Of a DNA stretch of 10,299 bases, positions 1-5,297 are shown piece by piece; the stretch's first letter is position 1, and each line of letters opens with the position of its first letter. Below the pieces are notes generated by a model that had not been told where the DNA came from, ran no database searches, and worked only from the letters and a program-made list of their open reading frames with translations. Source of the DNA: Microcaldota archaeon. Lineage in GTDB: Archaea; Micrarchaeota; Micrarchaeia; Micrarchaeales; Micrarchaeaceae. Both the position numbers and the translations under genes were made by a program. The stretch is taken from positions 1 through 10,299 of the forward strand of contig JAKBHG010000012.1 in assembly GCA_021836925.1 (NCBI GenBank). The letters run 5' to 3'.

Positions 1-227
1 GACGGCGCCCATTCCACGTTGAGGACGGGATAGCCGCGCTTCGAGTCTGACTGCTTTATCGTGAATAGGTGGCCTACAGCCGGGGCTATGAACAGGGTGG
101 AACCGCCGTTGTCTATCTCGTAGTAGCCGGCCCGGCCGTTGCTAACTCTCTTCTGTTTGTTGTCGCCGAGGGCTATGGCTATCCTGAGCGCGACGCTTGG
201 CTTCTCTGCGACTATGAGCGTATTCAT
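1..227 (-). CDS. topA: DNA topoisomerase I (type IA), N-terminal fragment
   Basis: This is the first 75 codons of a gene that runs off the left edge. The protein opens with MNTLIVAEKPSVALRIA, the start of a TOPRIM domain. Glu8 in the AEKPS motif is the conserved catalytic acid of type IA topoisomerases, and PAVGHLF near residues 50-56 is the VGHL motif usual in archaeal topoisomerase I. Such enzymes relax negatively supercoiled DNA through a transient 5'-phosphotyrosine link; the active-site tyrosine and zinc fingers would lie outside the window. The ATG at 227 sits directly before the TOPRIM strand, so it is very likely the true start. A TATA-like box about 34-43 nt upstream overlaps the stop codon of the preceding minus-strand gene. 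Reverse gyrase is unlikely because it has an N-terminal helicase domain and this protein begins at TOPRIM. A short TOPRIM protein of another kind cannot be excluded from 75 residues. Confidence 0.85.
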   Translation of the reverse strand, partial: MNTLIVAEKPSVALRIAIALGDNKQKRVSNGRAGYYEIDNGGSTLFIAPAVGHLFTIKQSDSKRGYPVLNVEWAP

Positions 228-260
228 GAAAACACGGACAGAGTTACACTTGAGGCAACA

Positions 261-270
261 TATTTATTTG
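261..270 (-). promoter_or_regulatory. TATA-like box for the topoisomerase gene
   Basis: On the minus strand this reads CAAATAAATA. Archaeal TATA boxes lie about 26 nt before the transcription start. That would place initiation near 238-240 and give a leader of roughly 10 nt before the ATG at 227. The box overlaps the last codons and stop of the small membrane-protein gene, so the promoter is embedded in the upstream gene. Confidence 0.45.
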
Positions 271-512
271 TTCTTGACTCGCTTCGTCTTTCCCGAAACT
301 GCCTTCGCTTCCGGGCGGGACACAGGGGAACGCTCGCTGGAAGCAAGCCTTGCGACGTAAAACCCTATCACGATGCCGATTATCGCGGTCGTGTAGAACG
401 CAATGCCTGCTCCGTAATATATAAAAAAGAGGATTGCCAATATAGCGAATACGATTGTGAGCAGTGGCAGTACCATCTGCCTGATTTCCTCAACCTCAAA
501 CGAAATTTCCAT
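264..512 (-). CDS. small two-helix membrane protein, unknown function
   Basis: An 82-residue protein of no family I recognise. It has a short acidic N-terminus (MEISFEVEEIRQ). Two hydrophobic helices follow, at about residues 13-35 and 36-59, separated by a tight YYGAG turn. The C-terminal tail of about 20 residues is basic (ending KTKRVKNK), which predicts a hairpin with both ends in the cytoplasm. An in-frame ATG at 521 would add three residues. I prefer the ATG at 512 because it lies about 31 nt from the centre of a TATA-like box at 537-548, which fits a leaderless start; the ATG at 521 would be too close. The gene lies 36 nt upstream of topoisomerase I on the same strand. Its start overlaps the start of the divergent SMR-like gene. 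Its function cannot be assigned from sequence. Confidence 0.65.
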   Translation of the reverse strand: MEISFEVEEIRQMVLPLLTIVFAILAILFFIYYGAGIAFYTTAIIGIVIGFYVARLASSERSPVSRPEAKAVSGKTKRVKNK

Positions 513-876
513 GGTACCCATGCAGACTTACGTTGTAATATTTATAACACTTTTTGCTGCGGCGCTCGCAGCCGTAGCGCAGATATTCCTGAAAAGCGGG
601 CTGAAGAAGGAGCTTGTGACACTGAAGGAAATCGTCAATGTGGTGAGGGAGCGGAACGTAATGGTTGGCATTATCATTTACTTCATAGGCCTTGTCATCT
701 ATCTGTACGCCCTGAAGAACGCGCCGCTGTCGATCGTGTATCCGACGTTCGGAAGCGTGTTCATATTCACGGCGCTGCTTTCCGCATTGATGCTGCACGA
801 GCGGATGGGCAGAATAAGGGTAGTGGGCATAGCGCTTGTCTTCCTTGGAGTGATACTGGTTTCGGTTACAATATAG
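511..876 (+). CDS. SMR/EamA-type four-helix membrane transporter subunit A (ArnE/ArnF-like)
   Basis: About 121 residues with four predicted membrane helices, at roughly residues 5-25, 48-66, 72-92 and 98-120. The segment APLSIVYPTFGSVFIFTALL followed by ALMLHERM is typical of the small multidrug resistance/EamA half-transporter fold. Helix 1 reads AAVAQIFLKSG: it has Gln-Lys where drug-exporting SMR proteins such as EmrE have the proton-binding Glu14. That resembles ArnE/ArnF, which flip undecaprenyl-phosphate-linked aminoarabinose, so a lipid-linked sugar flippase is likelier than a drug pump. A second gene of the same kind follows after 9 nt, suggesting a heterodimer. Start choice is uncertain: ATG 511 is taken, ATG 520 is equally possible, and a GTG at 457 lies downstream of a TATA-like stretch at 415-428. 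I see no ribosome binding site. The N-terminus overlaps the divergent gene's start. Confidence 0.75.
   Translation: MVPMQTYVVIFITLFAAALAAVAQIFLKSGLKKELVTLKEIVNVVRERNVMVGIIIYFIGLVIYLYALKNAPLSIVYPTFGSVFIFTALLSALMLHERMGRIRVVGIALVFLGVILVSVTI
537..548 (-). promoter_or_regulatory. TATA-like box for the small membrane protein
   Basis: The minus strand reads GTTATAAATATT, the best TATA match in this neighbourhood. It lies inside the first codons of the divergent SMR-like gene. Its spacing to the ATG at 512 fits leaderless transcription. Confidence 0.5.
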
Positions 877-885
877 CGTGATTGG

Positions 886-1227
886 ATGGCTGTCAGGATC
901 GGGAAGAAAGGCGTCAACATGCTGCTCCTGGTAGTGTCGACATTCCTAGGCGCGGTCGGCCAGTTCTTCTTCAAGGACACGTTCGTCGTGTCGGGTTTCG
1001 CCATCATGCCTTTCCTTATAGGGCTTGCCGCCTACCTTCTGTCTTCAGGTGTCTACTTCTACGTGCTGAGCCGCACGCACCTGAGCTGGTCATACAGCCT
1101 CGGAGGCCTCAGCTACATATTCACGGTGCTGTTTGCTGCAGTCTTCCTTGGCGAAAACGTGCCAATCCTGAGATGGGTCGGGGTATTCGTCATAACGTTC
1201 GGCGTCCTGCTCATAGGAAGCAGCTGA
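886..1227 (+). CDS. SMR/EamA-type four-helix membrane transporter subunit B (ArnE/ArnF-like)
   Basis: A 113-residue partner of the preceding gene, separated by 9 nt and presumably co-transcribed. Four hydrophobic helices are visible at about residues 12-30, 35-56, 67-88 and 93-112. Motifs parallel those of subunit A: GAVGQFFFKD in helix 1 (Gln again in place of the SMR glutamate), THLSWSYSLGGLSYIF in the middle, and GENVPILRWVGVFVITFGV at the end. Families that export lipid-linked sugars (ArnE/ArnF) and paired SMR systems (EbrA/EbrB type) are both organised as such tandem genes, with the two subunits inserted in opposite orientations. The first residues (MAVRIGKKG) are basic and would stay in the cytoplasm. 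ATG 919 is an alternative start that would remove this segment. The substrate cannot be told from sequence. Confidence 0.75.
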   Translation: MAVRIGKKGVNMLLLVVSTFLGAVGQFFFKDTFVVSGFAIMPFLIGLAAYLLSSGVYFYVLSRTHLSWSYSLGGLSYIFTVLFAAVFLGENVPILRWVGVFVITFGVLLIGSS

Positions 1228-1290
1228 CATACGGCAGGCACAAAATGGTTGCGGCTGGACAGGGAAAGGTAAAACGAGCAAAACAGGCAG

Positions 1291-1318
1291 AAATAAAATA
1301 AAAGGAGGAAAAGAAAAG
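1291..1318 (-). terminator. T-rich archaeal-type terminator of the surface-protein gene
   Basis: Read on the minus strand, the 28 bases starting about 10 nt after the surface-protein stop are four runs of T broken by C or A (CTTTTCTTTTCC, then TCCTTTTATTTTATTT). No stem-loop precedes them. Archaeal RNA polymerase terminates at such T-runs. On the plus strand the same stretch is A-rich and offers no terminator to the converging SMR-like genes. Confidence 0.55.
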
Positions 1319-1328
1319 CAGCTTGGCG

Positions 1329-1934
1329 TCAGAACCTGTGCTTGGAGTAGTACGCTACGACTGCTATGATTATTATCGCAATAATCACTATCACAGCCGC
1401 TAGGAGGTACATGTACTCCTGGCCTGCAGGTATGCCGCTATGGGGCGTGCTCTGCACGGTCGTCGGGGCGCTGGTAGACGCGTTCGACGGGACCGTACTT
1501 GTTGGCACTGTCGTAGAAACGGATGAGACAGGTATTGGGGTCGTAGGCGAAAGCACTGCGATAGTTGCATTCGTATAGTTCTTGGCCTGGTTGTTCCCCG
1601 ACTCGTACAGCACCAATGTATAATTACCTACAGGGGTTGTAGAGTTCGCTGATATTGTCATCCTTGAATTATATGGCGGCACCCCATAGCCGTTGGGTAT
1701 GTACACTGTTATGCCCTTCGCTGAAAGATTCTTTGCATTGACCGCTATCAGCGTAGAGCCGGAAGCTGTGCCGTTTACCAGGGAAACCGTTGCGTTGACA
1801 TTTGTTGAGTTGCCCTGATGTACATAAATTATATTGCTAGGCAAAGTGAGTTTTGAGGTTCCGACCACCTGCGCATTTGCAAGCGACATTGCGACAGCCA
1901 GAAAGAGCATGGTTGTGAATATTTGTTTCTGCAT
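1329..1934 (-). CDS. secreted, C-terminally membrane-anchored surface protein, probably N-glycosylated
   Basis: About 201 residues. A Sec signal peptide spans roughly residues 1-22 (basic MQKQ, hydrophobic core, then ANAQ as a likely cleavage site). A beta-rich ectodomain follows to about residue 130, then a Ser/Thr/Pro/Val linker (about 131-166) rich in repeated TVPTST-like units. The protein ends with a very hydrophobic helix (about 175-196) and the short basic tail SKHRF. I count nine N-x-S/T sequons, which is dense for this length and suggests N-glycosylation at an archaeal cell surface. I recognise no ectodomain family. I place the start at ATG 1934 because an AGGTGA motif lies 7-8 nt upstream of it; an in-frame GTG at 1943 overlaps that motif and is less likely. 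It could be an S-layer-associated protein, an adhesin stalk or a binding protein. Confidence 0.75.
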   Translation of the reverse strand: MQKQIFTTMLFLAVAMSLANAQVVGTSKLTLPSNIIYVHQGNSTNVNATVSLVNGTASGSTLIAVNAKNLSAKGITVYIPNGYGVPPYNSRMTISANSTTPVGNYTLVLYESGNNQAKNYTNATIAVLSPTTPIPVSSVSTTVPTSTVPSNASTSAPTTVQSTPHSGIPAGQEYMYLLAAVIVIIAIIIIAVVAYYSKHRF

Positions 1935-1965
1935 TCCATTCACCTAGATGTTGAATGTAAGAGAA

Positions 1966-1980
1966 GGTTTAAAGTTTTTA
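1966..1980 (-). promoter_or_regulatory. TATA-like box for the surface-protein gene
   Basis: The minus strand reads TAAAAACTTTAAACC. Its centre near 1970 predicts transcription from about 1944, leaving a leader of about 10 nt that holds the AGGTGA ribosome binding site before ATG 1934. Confidence 0.4.
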
Positions 1981-2010
1981 TCTTAGCTCTCCAATCCCAC
2001 CCACCGCAAG

Positions 2011-2019
2011 TGTTAAAGG
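2011..2019 (+). promoter_or_regulatory. TATA-like box for the Nre gene
   Basis: The sequence TGTTAAAGG is centred about 28 nt before the ATG at 2043. That spacing predicts a leaderless transcript. No ribosome binding site is seen before this ATG, in keeping with that. Confidence 0.4.
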
Positions 2020-2042
2020 TTTTGCAAGACAATGCATGTCAG

Positions 2043-3290
2043 ATGGGCTTGTACGACTTCAGCGGCGACGAGACGAAGGACGGCATACACGTAAAGCGCT
2101 CCGACATAGCTTACGCGCACATGAGGGATCCTAAGCTGCTCAGGTACTATTACAAGGCGAAGACTGTGTCGATGCTCGGCGGCTCCGACATAGAGGTTTC
2201 TTCACCAACGGACCTCTTCATAGGAAGATACGGCTATCCGAAGGTTTTCATAGGCCCGATGATGCCGCCGCAGTTCGGCGACACATCTCTTCTTGGCGCG
2301 CCAGAGAGGTGGACCGACCTGTCGATGGAACAGATAGTCGACTTCCGTATGCGCCTCGTCAGGGGCATGCACCTCTCGAACGTGCACGATGTCGAAAAAG
2401 GACGTTATGAGGAGTATGTAAGGGACCTGGCCCTTGCAGAGAAACCCGCTGATGCGGAGATGAGGTTCAAGGGCAAGCCGTATGTGCGAATGGAGCTCAG
2501 GGATGAGGTGCAGCCGTACGGCCCGACGGTCAAGATGGATGATTTCAAGCTTTACAATTTCTACGCTGACAGGAAGGTAGAGAGTCTCTACACAGACATA
2601 GACGCGAAGGCTACTACTGCGGTTGTGGAGCTTTACAAACGCGGAGTGCCAGTTTCGAAGATACAGAAGGGGCTCTCAGCAGGGCTTTTCGGCATCGAGA
2701 AGAATAGGAGGTTTGTGCCTACCAGATGGAGCATAACAGCGGTTGATGACACTATCGGGAAGGACAATCTGAGGACCGTGAAGCACTCCGATACGCTTGA
2801 TGCGACTTACCTATACTACAACGACTCGCTGGACAACAGGTGGTTCATACTGATGATGCCAGGCAGCTGGCAGTATGAGTCGATAGAAGCATGGTATCCA
2901 GGAACGGTATGGAACGAGGACGGCAAGAACGTATCAATATTTGGGTCATATGAGGGTTACACCGGCAGGAAGACATACGCAGAGATAGGCGGCTGCTACT
3001 ACGCTGCTAGGCTCGCGGTGAGCGAGAAGCTGATCAGGCGTGGTAAGCAGGCGATGGTGCTTATACTCAGGGAATGCCATCCTGGATACACGATGCCCGT
3101 AGGGGTATGGAACGTCCGCGAGCACGTGCGCGAAGCGCTCAGGAAGGACCCGATAGTGATGAATAGCCCGGACGAGGCGTTCGGCTACATGTCCAAGCTG
3201 CTCGACATACCAGTCAAGGCATGGATAAAGAACAGCCACATGCTGAAGGACATGCTGACGCAGAGGAGAATATCCCAGTACGTGAAATAG
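2043..3290 (+). CDS. nre: archaeal Nre-family DNA repair protein
   Basis: A 415-residue protein of the Nre family (COG1602), which in Haloferax contributes to repair of DNA damage together with PCNA. Recognisable blocks are FIGRYGYPKVFIGP (about 59-72), GKPYVRMELRDEVQPYGP (about 144-161), KVESLYTDIDAKA (about 178-190) and the family hallmark VPTRWSITAVDD (about 225-236). The Cys-rich zinc-binding segment that I recall at the N-terminus of some Nre proteins is absent. The last residues include Q407-x-x-I-x-x-Y-V, close to a PCNA-interacting (PIP) box. The start at ATG 2043 is chosen by its spacing to the TATA-like box. The frame stays open upstream to 1923, but that part is antisense to the surface-protein leader and looks non-coding. 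The gene converges on the Dpo4-like gene. The biochemical activity of Nre proteins is not established as far as I know. Confidence 0.85.
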   Translation: MGLYDFSGDETKDGIHVKRSDIAYAHMRDPKLLRYYYKAKTVSMLGGSDIEVSSPTDLFIGRYGYPKVFIGPMMPPQFGDTSLLGAPERWTDLSMEQIVDFRMRLVRGMHLSNVHDVEKGRYEEYVRDLALAEKPADAEMRFKGKPYVRMELRDEVQPYGPTVKMDDFKLYNFYADRKVESLYTDIDAKATTAVVELYKRGVPVSKIQKGLSAGLFGIEKNRRFVPTRWSITAVDDTIGKDNLRTVKHSDTLDATYLYYNDSLDNRWFILMMPGSWQYESIEAWYPGTVWNEDGKNVSIFGSYEGYTGRKTYAEIGGCYYAARLAVSEKLIRRGKQAMVLILRECHPGYTMPVGVWNVREHVREALRKDPIVMNSPDEAFGYMSKLLDIPVKAWIKNSHMLKDMLTQRRISQYVK

Positions 3291-3298
3291 CCAATCCC

Positions 3299-4345
3299 TC
3301 AGAATAGTCTCTTCTGGCCCTTGCTGTTTATCAGCGAGGATACGCGGACGCCGTACTTCTTCACGCGCTTGCCGTCGAAAAGTATGTCTGTAAGCTTCCT
3401 TGCAGTCTCAGCCAGCGTTTCGAGCGAATCAGTGTAGTTGCCCAGCCTCTTGCTCTTTATCCGCTCGGTGAAGTCGTCGTACCTCGCCTTGACCGACACG
3501 GTCCTGAACCATAGGCCCTTCTTGTTTATCTCCTCAACCACCGAGCGTGAGAGCTCATTCAAGAGGGGGTACACCTCAATTGCGTGCAGCGCAGGATCTA
3601 TCGCCTTCTCCCTGCTTATAGAGATGACGTCATATGATTCTACAAGCCTGCTGTTATCCGTACCGTTGGCAAGGAGGTACAGCTCCTTGCCGAAGGAGCC
3701 GAGCGCGTCTATGAGCACCATCGGATCCGCGCTCGCAAGCTGCGATATCTTCATTATCCCTATCGCGTTGAGCCTCTCGGAGGTCTTGGGCCCTATGCCA
3801 GGCATCTTGCCTATGTCCATTCCGCCTATGAAATCCTTGACCTCGTCAGGCATCACCACCTTCAGGCCGTTGGGCTTTGCGCTGTCGCAGGCCATCTTTG
3901 CAAATACCTTGCCGGATCCCACTGCCACAGTGCACGGCAAGGAGGATGTCTTCCGGATGGCCGCTTTTACCTCGTTCGCGAACGCGAGCGCCGAATCGCG
4001 GTCCATGTCATCTATCCCCATCGCGGCCTCGTCTATGCTCATGACGTCAAGCGGCTTTCCATACTCCCGCAGCCGCGCCATTATCGCATCCGATATGCTC
4101 TGGTAGTAGTCCCAATCCTCCTGTAGGTAGTTGACGTCGCCCTTCAGCTTCACGGCCATCGGCAGCGGCATGGCACTGTGTATGCCGTACTTCCTCGCCT
4201 CGTAGTTGCATGTCATGACAACGCCCTTGCCGGAATCCCTGCTCTCGCTGGTCCCCACTATGAGGGGTTTGCCCTTGAACTCAGGGTGGCGCAGCTCCTC
4301 ACATGCGGCAAAGAAGTAATCCATGTCAATGTAGAGGACGAGCAT
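3299..4345 (-). CDS. dpo4: Y-family translesion DNA polymerase IV (Dpo4/DinB)
   Basis: A 348-residue translesion polymerase that copies past damaged bases. The layout follows Sulfolobus Dpo4 residue for residue in the palm: IDMDYFF with metal-binding Asp7 and Asp9, and SIDEA with catalytic Asp105-Glu106. Phe12 occupies the steric-gate position that excludes ribonucleotides (Tyr12 in Dpo4). NYEARKYGIHSAMPL (about 47-61) is the finger segment that contacts the incoming nucleotide. A helix-hairpin-helix in the thumb reads MPGIGPKTSERL (about 182-193). The little-finger domain spans about 235-341. The protein ends SKGQKRLF, a short PIP-like tail that could bind PCNA, as the Dpo4 C-terminus does. 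The length matches the family. It is transcribed toward Nre, with 8 nt between the stops. The start at ATG 4345 fits both the Dpo4 N-terminus and an upstream TATA-like element. Confidence 0.95.
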   Translation of the reverse strand: MLVLYIDMDYFFAACEELRHPEFKGKPLIVGTSESRDSGKGVVMTCNYEARKYGIHSAMPLPMAVKLKGDVNYLQEDWDYYQSISDAIMARLREYGKPLDVMSIDEAAMGIDDMDRDSALAFANEVKAAIRKTSSLPCTVAVGSGKVFAKMACDSAKPNGLKVVMPDEVKDFIGGMDIGKMPGIGPKTSERLNAIGIMKISQLASADPMVLIDALGSFGKELYLLANGTDNSRLVESYDVISISREKAIDPALHAIEVYPLLNELSRSVVEEINKKGLWFRTVSVKARYDDFTERIKSKRLGNYTDSLETLAETARKLTDILFDGKRVKKYGVRVSSLINSKGQKRLF

Positions 4346-4353
4346 CCTCGCAT

Positions 4354-4390
4354 CACTAAACAGTATTTTAACTTTTACTTTAATAGTTTA
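4354..4390. promoter_or_regulatory. shared AT-rich divergent promoter region (dpo4 / MEMO)
   Basis: The 55 bp between the two divergent start codons contain an AT-rich core. On the minus strand GTTAAAATACTG (about 4361-4372) is a TATA candidate for the polymerase gene. On the plus strand TTTAACTTTTA (about 4367-4377) is placed for a near-leaderless start at 4401. The two elements overlap, so the promoters may compete or be co-regulated. Confidence 0.4.
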
Positions 4391-4400
4391 CTGGGGTCGC

Positions 4401-5270
4401 ATGAGGAACTACGTCTTCGGCGGAGCTTTCTACCCTGAGAAGGAGGAGGAGGCCAGCGTCATGGTAGCGAAGCTCATAAGCGAGGCTAAGGTGGAGATCA
4501 GGTACCTCGAGAGTGCGACTGCATATGTCGTCCCGCACGCAGGTTACGCATATTCAGGCGCGACGGCTGCACATACTTACAAGGCCATGATGGTCAACAA
4601 AGAGTTCGACAAGGTCGATACCATAGTAATATTGGGGCCGAACCATACAGGACTGGGCGAGCCTATATCGGTATCGATGCAGGACTGGAACTCGCCTGTC
4701 GGAATCGCCCGCAATGACAAGGAGCTGTCGAAGGCGATAGCCTCCCATTCCGGGATGAGCACTGACGAGAATGCGCACCAGGAGGAGCACTCGATAGAGG
4801 TTCAGCTGCCCTTCCTGCTCAGCTTCGCCTCATCGAAGAGGTTCTGCTTCATATGCATGGGAGACCAGAGTATGAAGATGAGCGTGGAGATTGCGAACGC
4901 AATAGAGACGGAGGCAAGGAAGCTCAAGAGGAATATAATACTGCTCGCGAGCTCCGACATGAACCACTATGAGGATGAGAACACGACAATAAGCAAGGAC
5001 TCGCAGGTCATCGAGCCATTGAAGAGGCTGAACTATGAGGCGTTCAACAATGCGCGGATGAAGCTGAACCAGAGTGCGTGCGGCTACGGCCCGGTTACCG
5101 TCGCAGCGGCGTTCGCAAAGGACAACGACTGCGACAGGGGAATGCTGCTCAAATATGACACTTCCGCCTCGTCCTCGAATGACCGTTCCAGCGTGGTGGG
5201 CTACGCCGCGCTCGCGTTTGTCAGGGATGAGGCAAAAAAGAGAGAGTTAAATAACTTGTTCCGCAATTAA
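4401..5270 (+). CDS. MEMO1-family protein
   Basis: A 289-residue protein of the MEMO1 family, which shares its fold with non-haem-iron aromatic-ring-opening dioxygenases (LigB type). The putative metal or active-site residues are all visible: His46 in VPHAGYAYSG, His82 in LGPNHTG, His130 in EEHSIEVQLPFL, His189 in SSDMNHYE and Cys227 in SACGYGPV. Human MEMO1 binds metal through the equivalents of the first two histidines and the cysteine. In prokaryotes the family often occurs with AMMECR1 and a radical-SAM protein (AmmeMemoRadiSam), or near isoprenoid genes; neither partner is in this window. The cellular role of archaeal members is unresolved. The gene is followed after 27 nt by the carbamoyltransferase gene. 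The start at ATG 4401 gives the standard N-terminus, in which GGAFYP matches the family's opening block. Confidence 0.9.
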   Translation: MRNYVFGGAFYPEKEEEASVMVAKLISEAKVEIRYLESATAYVVPHAGYAYSGATAAHTYKAMMVNKEFDKVDTIVILGPNHTGLGEPISVSMQDWNSPVGIARNDKELSKAIASHSGMSTDENAHQEEHSIEVQLPFLLSFASSKRFCFICMGDQSMKMSVEIANAIETEARKLKRNIILLASSDMNHYEDENTTISKDSQVIEPLKRLNYEAFNNARMKLNQSACGYGPVTVAAAFAKDNDCDRGMLLKYDTSASSSNDRSSVVGYAALAFVRDEAKKRELNNLFRN

Positions 5271-5273
5271 ATA
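5263..5273 (+). promoter_or_regulatory. possible internal promoter for the carbamoyltransferase gene
   Basis: CAATTAAATAC spans the MEMO stop codon and lies about 30 nt before the ATG at 5298, the spacing expected of a TATA box for a leaderless start. A GGTGTGA motif at 5284-5290 could instead serve as a ribosome binding site within a MEMO-carbamoyltransferase transcript. Sequence alone does not decide between the two. Confidence 0.3.
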
Positions 5274-5297
5274 CGATTTCCTGGGTGTGAGTGAAAG

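Noticed and set aside
69..881. A 270-codon open frame on the plus strand across the topoisomerase, small membrane-protein and first SMR-like genes.
   Set aside because: It overlaps three better-supported genes in other frames. Its translation is rich in Arg, Cys and His without domains, as expected of a shadow frame.
1245..1301. A possible 18-codon peptide (MVAAGQGKVKRAKQ...) after the SMR-like pair.
   Set aside because: It is very short, has no ribosome binding site and overlaps the A-rich stretch that serves as the T-rich terminator on the other strand.
1923..2042. Extension of the Nre frame 40 codons upstream.
   Set aside because: The extra residues do not resemble Nre N-termini, lie antisense to the surface-protein start and promoter, and the TATA spacing favours ATG 2043.
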